Source: Deltaproteobacteria bacterium HGW-Deltaproteobacteria-6 (GTDB taxonomy: Bacteria > Desulfobacterota > Syntrophia > Syntrophales > Smithellaceae). Taken from it: DNA of 64,000 bases. Of this stretch, positions 60,724 through 64,000 are shown piece after piece. The notes under the pieces are model-generated. The model did no database searches, was not told the origin of the DNA, and worked only from the letters and a program-made list of their open reading frames with translations. How positions within the stretch are numbered: the stretch's first letter is position 1; each line of letters opens with the position of its first letter. A program made the translations under genes and the position numbers. The stretch lies in NCBI GenBank assembly GCA_002840435.1, contig PHAT01000003.1, positions 1 through 64,000 of the forward strand, given 5' to 3'.

Positions 60724-62994
60724 ATGAGAGAGCAGACATCAATCATGAATACGAACCACACGGCCACTTCGCAGGCAGGGCAACTGGTTTCACTGACCGC
60801 CCGCCGTGAGCAGATAATTACCGAAGAACCGTTTTCTGATTACCATGATTATCTGGAAGCAATGGAACATGAACACATGTTAATATTAGCTCGCATATTG
60901 CTTTCTCAACTGGAGACAAACAAGCACAACAATTCCGATTTTTTGCGGGCCATGGCCATAGCCGGTTTAACACAGGAAGAGGCAACACCGGAAATACTTG
61001 CTGAATTGATTAAAAATGAAGAAGAACGAAACTGTGCCAAAGCCGCTGCTGCCGAGCAGGCCGGCGTGGATATTCTCTTTTTAAAGTTCTGCCGTGAAAA
61101 TAAATTGGAAGGTTTTAGCAGAAGAATAATAATGCTGTTGCTGATATCGGCCACAAGCAATCGCTTTGTGCAACTGTTCGACCTATGCAATTTCGGTGAA
61201 ACGGCAAGAAAGAACAATAAATTCAGGGTAGGTACAATTGTAAACATTATTTGTCATAATTATCGGGAACAGCTTGATTGCCACAAAATCTTCAGCCAGG
61301 ACTCCCCTCTTATACAGCAGGGTATTCTGTATATGGACAATTACTATGATGATGCTTCAAATGTTCTTGAAAAGAAAGTGTGCCTTTATGAACGATTCGT
61401 TCGTTATCTGATCGACGATCAAAACCTTTACAAGAGTTCTGCCAGCATTATTCAGCGTGAAACCGGCACCGTTAGCCTTGAGCAGGTTGTCATCCCGGAT
61501 GAAACGAAAAAGGAACTGGTTTCACACATCAGCAATTACCTTGCATTCAGGGACAGCAAGGATGCAAATATCCTTGATGAATTTTATAGTTACGGAACAG
61601 CGCTGGCAATGCTGTTTTACGGTCCTTCTGGAACAGGTAAGACCATGATGGCCCAGGCACTGGCCTGCCACTTCAACCGGCCGCTCTATTCACTCAGAAT
61701 GAGCGAATTCAAGAGAAGGGACATCTACATCCCATCTGAAGATGTCATGAAAGACTTATTTCTAGAAGCTGCCATGAATTCCGGAATTGTCTTTCTTGAT
61801 GAAGCTGACGATTTTTTCGAGAATGACTCCTATTTGGCCAGTTTATTATTAATTCAAATCGAAAAAGCCCACTGTGTTGTCATATTGTCGACAAACAAGC
61901 CGGTGGATCTCGACCCGGCAATGGATCGCCGTCTGTCCCTGAAAATCCATTTTCAAATCCCGTCGTTAAAACTTCGTCACAGGATGTGGCAGGCATTGAT
62001 GCCTGATTTTATAAAACTATCGTCTGATGTTGATTTCAACCTTCTTGCCCAGCGCTATCATTTTACCGGCGGGCTCATTAAAAACAGCATTTTTATAGCT
62101 CTCACCACCGCTCTGATGTCCGGTAATAACGGATATTCGCTTGTCACCATGGACATGATTGAAAAGGCCGCCGAACTGCAGGTAGATCAGATGGTGGATA
62201 TGAGTGATTTATATCAAACTTATACGCCTGCATGCAAAATCAATGATTTGCAGATTAACCCTCTGCAGAAAAACGAACTGGTTAATGTCGCAAAGGCTTA
62301 TCGAGTCATTATGGAACAAAGCCTGGGGCTGAACATGCTGATTACGTCAAGTGATATTGAGACAGGGATCAAAGCTGCTGAAGCGCTGGCTTATGAATGT
62401 GATCTGAAAATCAAGAAATACGATTACATGAACTTGTATCTCAAAAATGGTCACGATGATAAGGTTCTTGACCCCGTCACGCAAAAAAAGATTTCACCCA
62501 TGAATTATGCCTTCGCGGAAAACACAGGGGAAACTTCATTGTTGCTGTTTGTCGATTATACCGGCGTTGTCAAGTGGACGAAAGACAACCAAACGACCAT
62601 TGATGATCAAGATCGCAGAATCATGCATCTGGAGATGCGTTGTCATCTTCGCGAATATCAGGGGCTTTTCTGCATGGTTACAATCCAGCCACTCGAAGGG
62701 ATACTGCCGGTTGAATTCAATCTTCATTTCAATATGGAATATCCGACAGAAGAAACACAAATACGACAATGGGAGAAATACCTGCCAAAAAGTAAAATCA
62801 GCAGTGATCAGCTGTTGTCATTGGTGGAAAACAATCCCATGCATGCTGCCGAAATCGATTTTATTGCGCGGCAGGCAATCATTCAGGCAACGGTCAAATC
62901 TGTTTCCGATGGGCCGGGTGTTAAAGATGTTAGTGATGTGATTTTCCGCTATCGTCCCAAACGCTTGACTCCGCTTTTGTTTGGAAACCCATAA
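60724..62994 (+). CDS. AAA+ ATPase with second, degenerate AAA domain
   Basis: A 756-aa protein. Residues 1-260 are helical and unassigned. The AAA domain has Walker A GPSGTGKT (300-307), Walker B FLDEADDFF (about 357-365), STNKP (sensor 1) and an Arg-rich DRRLSLKIHF. The C-terminal half (about 490-756) looks like a second AAA in which Walker A has become TSSDIETGI and Walker B FVDYTG, so it cannot hydrolyse ATP. The pair with the tandem-AAA protein suggests a hetero-oligomer. Start ATG 60724 follows AAGGAGA. Confidence 0.82.
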   Translation: MREQTSIMNTNHTATSQAGQLVSLTARREQIITEEPFSDYHDYLEAMEHEHMLILARILLSQLETNKHNNSDFLRAMAIAGLTQEEATPEILAELIKNEEERNCAKAAAAEQAGVDILFLKFCRENKLEGFSRRIIMLLLISATSNRFVQLFDLCNFGETARKNNKFRVGTIVNIICHNYREQLDCHKIFSQDSPLIQQGILYMDNYYDDASNVLEKKVCLYERFVRYLIDDQNLYKSSASIIQRETGTVSLEQVVIPDETKKELVSHISNYLAFRDSKDANILDEFYSYGTALAMLFYGPSGTGKTMMAQALACHFNRPLYSLRMSEFKRRDIYIPSEDVMKDLFLEAAMNSGIVFLDEADDFFENDSYLASLLLIQIEKAHCVVILSTNKPVDLDPAMDRRLSLKIHFQIPSLKLRHRMWQALMPDFIKLSSDVDFNLLAQRYHFTGGLIKNSIFIALTTALMSGNNGYSLVTMDMIEKAAELQVDQMVDMSDLYQTYTPACKINDLQINPLQKNELVNVAKAYRVIMEQSLGLNMLITSSDIETGIKAAEALAYECDLKIKKYDYMNLYLKNGHDDKVLDPVTQKKISPMNYAFAENTGETSLLLFVDYTGVVKWTKDNQTTIDDQDRRIMHLEMRCHLREYQGLFCMVTIQPLEGILPVEFNLHFNMEYPTEETQIRQWEKYLPKSKISSDQLLSLVENNPMHAAEIDFIARQAIIQATVKSVSDGPGVKDVSDVIFRYRPKRLTPLLFGNP

Positions 62995-63005
62995 AGGAAT
63001 GACCG

Positions 63006-63056
63006 ATGCCGCTTGAAAATCATTTTGAGGGTTATGACGACCAGATTATCCTCTAA
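63006..63056 (+). pseudogene. 16-aa fragment similar to the start of the last gene
   Basis: MPLENHFEGYDDQIIL, from ATG 63006 behind AAGGA to TAA 63056. It resembles MSFENHYEGF at the start of the 121-aa protein at 63593, also at DNA level (TTGAAAATCATT, GAGGGTT). It looks like a leftover of a duplicated 5' end, or it is a real tiny peptide. Confidence 0.5.
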
Positions 63057-63083
63057 GGCCATGACAAGGAGGCGATAACAATC

Positions 63084-63518
63084 ATGCGTGGATATTATAA
63101 AGAAAATGAATCTGGGGAACTTGTTTTTATTCCTTCCGGCGAAATGCCCAATCAGCAGGTTGGCATTTACTGGTTTATCGATAACGAAGTAATCAAGGAT
63201 GCTGTTCCCTTTAAAGATGGCGAGCCATATGGCGAAGTAATCCAGTATGGCAGTCACTTCGATTTTTGGCAAGCCCTGCAACCCACTACAGAAATCGAGA
63301 AGAAATTAAAGTCCCATGCTTACGACGCTTATCCGCGAGGCCGGATTGTATTCTTTCCAGCACGGAAGGTGTTTCGTATTTATTCGGATCATTGTTTAGA
63401 TACTGATGATTTAAACAAAGTTTTGGAATCATTTGAGATTGAAGATTTTGACATTGAAATTAAAGATGACGAGCATTACCGCTGTGCCGGGTGCAATCCT
63501 TTTTATGTTGATATTTAG
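63084..63518 (+). CDS. Unknown 144-aa protein
   Basis: Not recognised. Acidic, beta-rich, with a final CAGCNPFYVDI; the pair of Cys could bind metal. DNA behind it has AAGGAGG at the proper distance. It is 90 bp downstream of the second AAA gene, in the same direction, so it may belong to the ATPase-protease operon. Residues LDTDDLNKVLESFEIEDFDIEIKDDEHY shortened: a strongly acidic stretch between 105 and 132. Confidence 0.7.
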   Translation: MRGYYKENESGELVFIPSGEMPNQQVGIYWFIDNEVIKDAVPFKDGEPYGEVIQYGSHFDFWQALQPTTEIEKKLKSHAYDAYPRGRIVFFPARKVFRIYSDHCLDTDDLNKVLESFEIEDFDIEIKDDEHYRCAGCNPFYVDI

Positions 63519-63592
63519 AAAAGATGAATGAACAGTTAACGGACAAATTGGTATTTAAGCCTTTTTGTCAATTAAATTGAAAGGAGCGACCT

Positions 63593-63958
63593 ATGTCATT
63601 TGAAAATCATTACGAGGGTTTCGCGAAAGAAAAAAAATTTAATTTAATTCTTGCGCAGTCTCTTTGTGAATGCCCGGTACTGCAAGCCCGTACTGTAAAA
63701 AGAATAATAGCCCATGTGGACGAAGGATTTGTCAAAGATCTATTCAAAAGAAGACCATGCATCAGAAGATTGGTTTATATCGGATGTGGCTGTGTTGAAT
63801 TCCCATGCCCTCATGGGGATTCAAAATATTTTAAGGAAGGAGAGATATACACATCAATCGATTTCAATGGTGGCACCTACACAATAGAAGGATATGAAGA
63901 CGGGAAAACGAGGATAGGCAGTGCGTATTTTGAATGGCTTAAAGATGACATTCAGTAA
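63593..63958 (+). CDS. Unknown 121-aa Cys-containing protein
   Basis: Not recognised. It has Cys at CECPVL, IGCGCVEFPCPHG: a cluster CGCx4CPH that could ligate zinc. Start ATG 63593 follows AAAGGAG. It is 75 bp after the 144-aa gene. A 16-aa relative of its N-terminus lies at 63006. The stop at 63958 is 42 bp before the end of the window. Confidence 0.7.
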   Translation: MSFENHYEGFAKEKKFNLILAQSLCECPVLQARTVKRIIAHVDEGFVKDLFKRRPCIRRLVYIGCGCVEFPCPHGDSKYFKEGEIYTSIDFNGGTYTIEGYEDGKTRIGSAYFEWLKDDIQ

Positions 63959-64000
63959 TAAATATATATAATGCGCTGAAATTGCAATATGAGGAATGGC

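Larger units (their letters stand above)
36950..64000. mobile_element. Genomic island integrated at tRNA-Ala(CGC), right end not in window
   Basis: A P4-type integrase starts 180 bp after the tRNA. From here the sequence is more AT-rich, orphan genes dominate, and phage/plasmid-type genes occur (AlpA-like HTH, SNF2 helicase, shortened DnaE, RHH protein, ERCC4 nuclease). Two AGTCCA copies at 36970-36975 and 36980-36985 could be integrase arm sites. No second copy of the tRNA 3' end was found downstream by eye, so the right boundary is probably beyond 64000. Confidence 0.75.

Overview
The window reads as chromosome of an anaerobic Gram-negative bacterium, most likely a deltaproteobacterium (Desulfobacterota, Syntrophales/Smithella-like). 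This is inference. It rests on a Sec-containing periplasmic formate dehydrogenase, a split B12-dependent acyl-CoA mutase with MeaB and cobalamin adenosyltransferase, a HesB/IscA-like selenoprotein, PilT/PilU paralogues and CheC/CheY/GGDEF signalling. Two in-frame UGA codons (3285-3287 and 32563-32565) are best read as selenocysteine, so the host should carry SelA-D.

Core region, 1-36.9 kb. From left to right: formate dehydrogenase Fe-S and catalytic subunits (minus strand) facing a ModE-like regulator; a TetR regulator; two exported thioredoxin-fold proteins (peroxiredoxin, TlpA-like) next to a MoxR/CoxE-type pair; a DUF1566-type lipoprotein; a cold-shock gene with a structured, terminated leader; the mutase operon (large subunit, B12 subunit, MeaB, adenosyltransferase) followed by TerC; CheC, CheY and a diguanylate cyclase; an SDR 3-hydroxyacyl-CoA dehydrogenase. 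Then comes a ten-gene minus-strand type II fatty-acid/polyketide-like operon, 26748 down to 18010: FabD, carboxyltransferase, acyl-CoA dehydrogenase, KASIII-like, FabG, FabZ, KASII-like, atypical ACP, acyltransferase and phosphopantetheinyl transferase. After it lie 3-methyladenine glycosylase, an AI-2E family permease, a PHP protein, an HD (ppGpp-hydrolase-like) protein, an exported transglutaminase, the HesB-like selenoprotein, a TPR protein, a pseudo-receiver, PilU and PilT, and tRNA-Ala(CGC).

Genomic island, about 36.95 kb to beyond 64 kb. A P4-type integrase follows the tRNA directly and the sequence becomes more AT-rich with many orphan genes. Contents: AlpA/excisionase-like HTH proteins; a SNF2 helicase; a five-gene minus operon (small protein, RNase J-like MBL protein, PD-(D/E)XK-like protein, HAD-like protein, C-terminally shortened DNA polymerase III alpha) divergent from a WYL regulator across a 17-bp perfect inverted repeat; a roughly 1.15-kb gene-free, hairpin-rich transcribed region with a strong promoter, linked to a 202-aa basic orphan protein and a terminator; a cold-shock/YbjQ/membrane fusion; an RHH protein; an ERCC4-type nuclease; and a second WYL regulator divergent from an operon of tandem-AAA ATPase, ClpP-like protease, AAA plus degenerate AAA, and small orphan proteins. 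No right-hand attachment site was found, so the island probably continues past the window.

Best candidates for something new: (i) the large structured RNA plus 202-aa protein (51.6-53.6 kb), with four 10-bp-phased AAAGTAA boxes before its promoter and a duplicated Shine-Dalgarno sequence that could form a switch; (ii) the AAA-AAA / ClpP / AAA-pseudoAAA operon with its WYL regulator (56.6-63.0 kb), which looks like a self-contained protease machine, possibly for defence.
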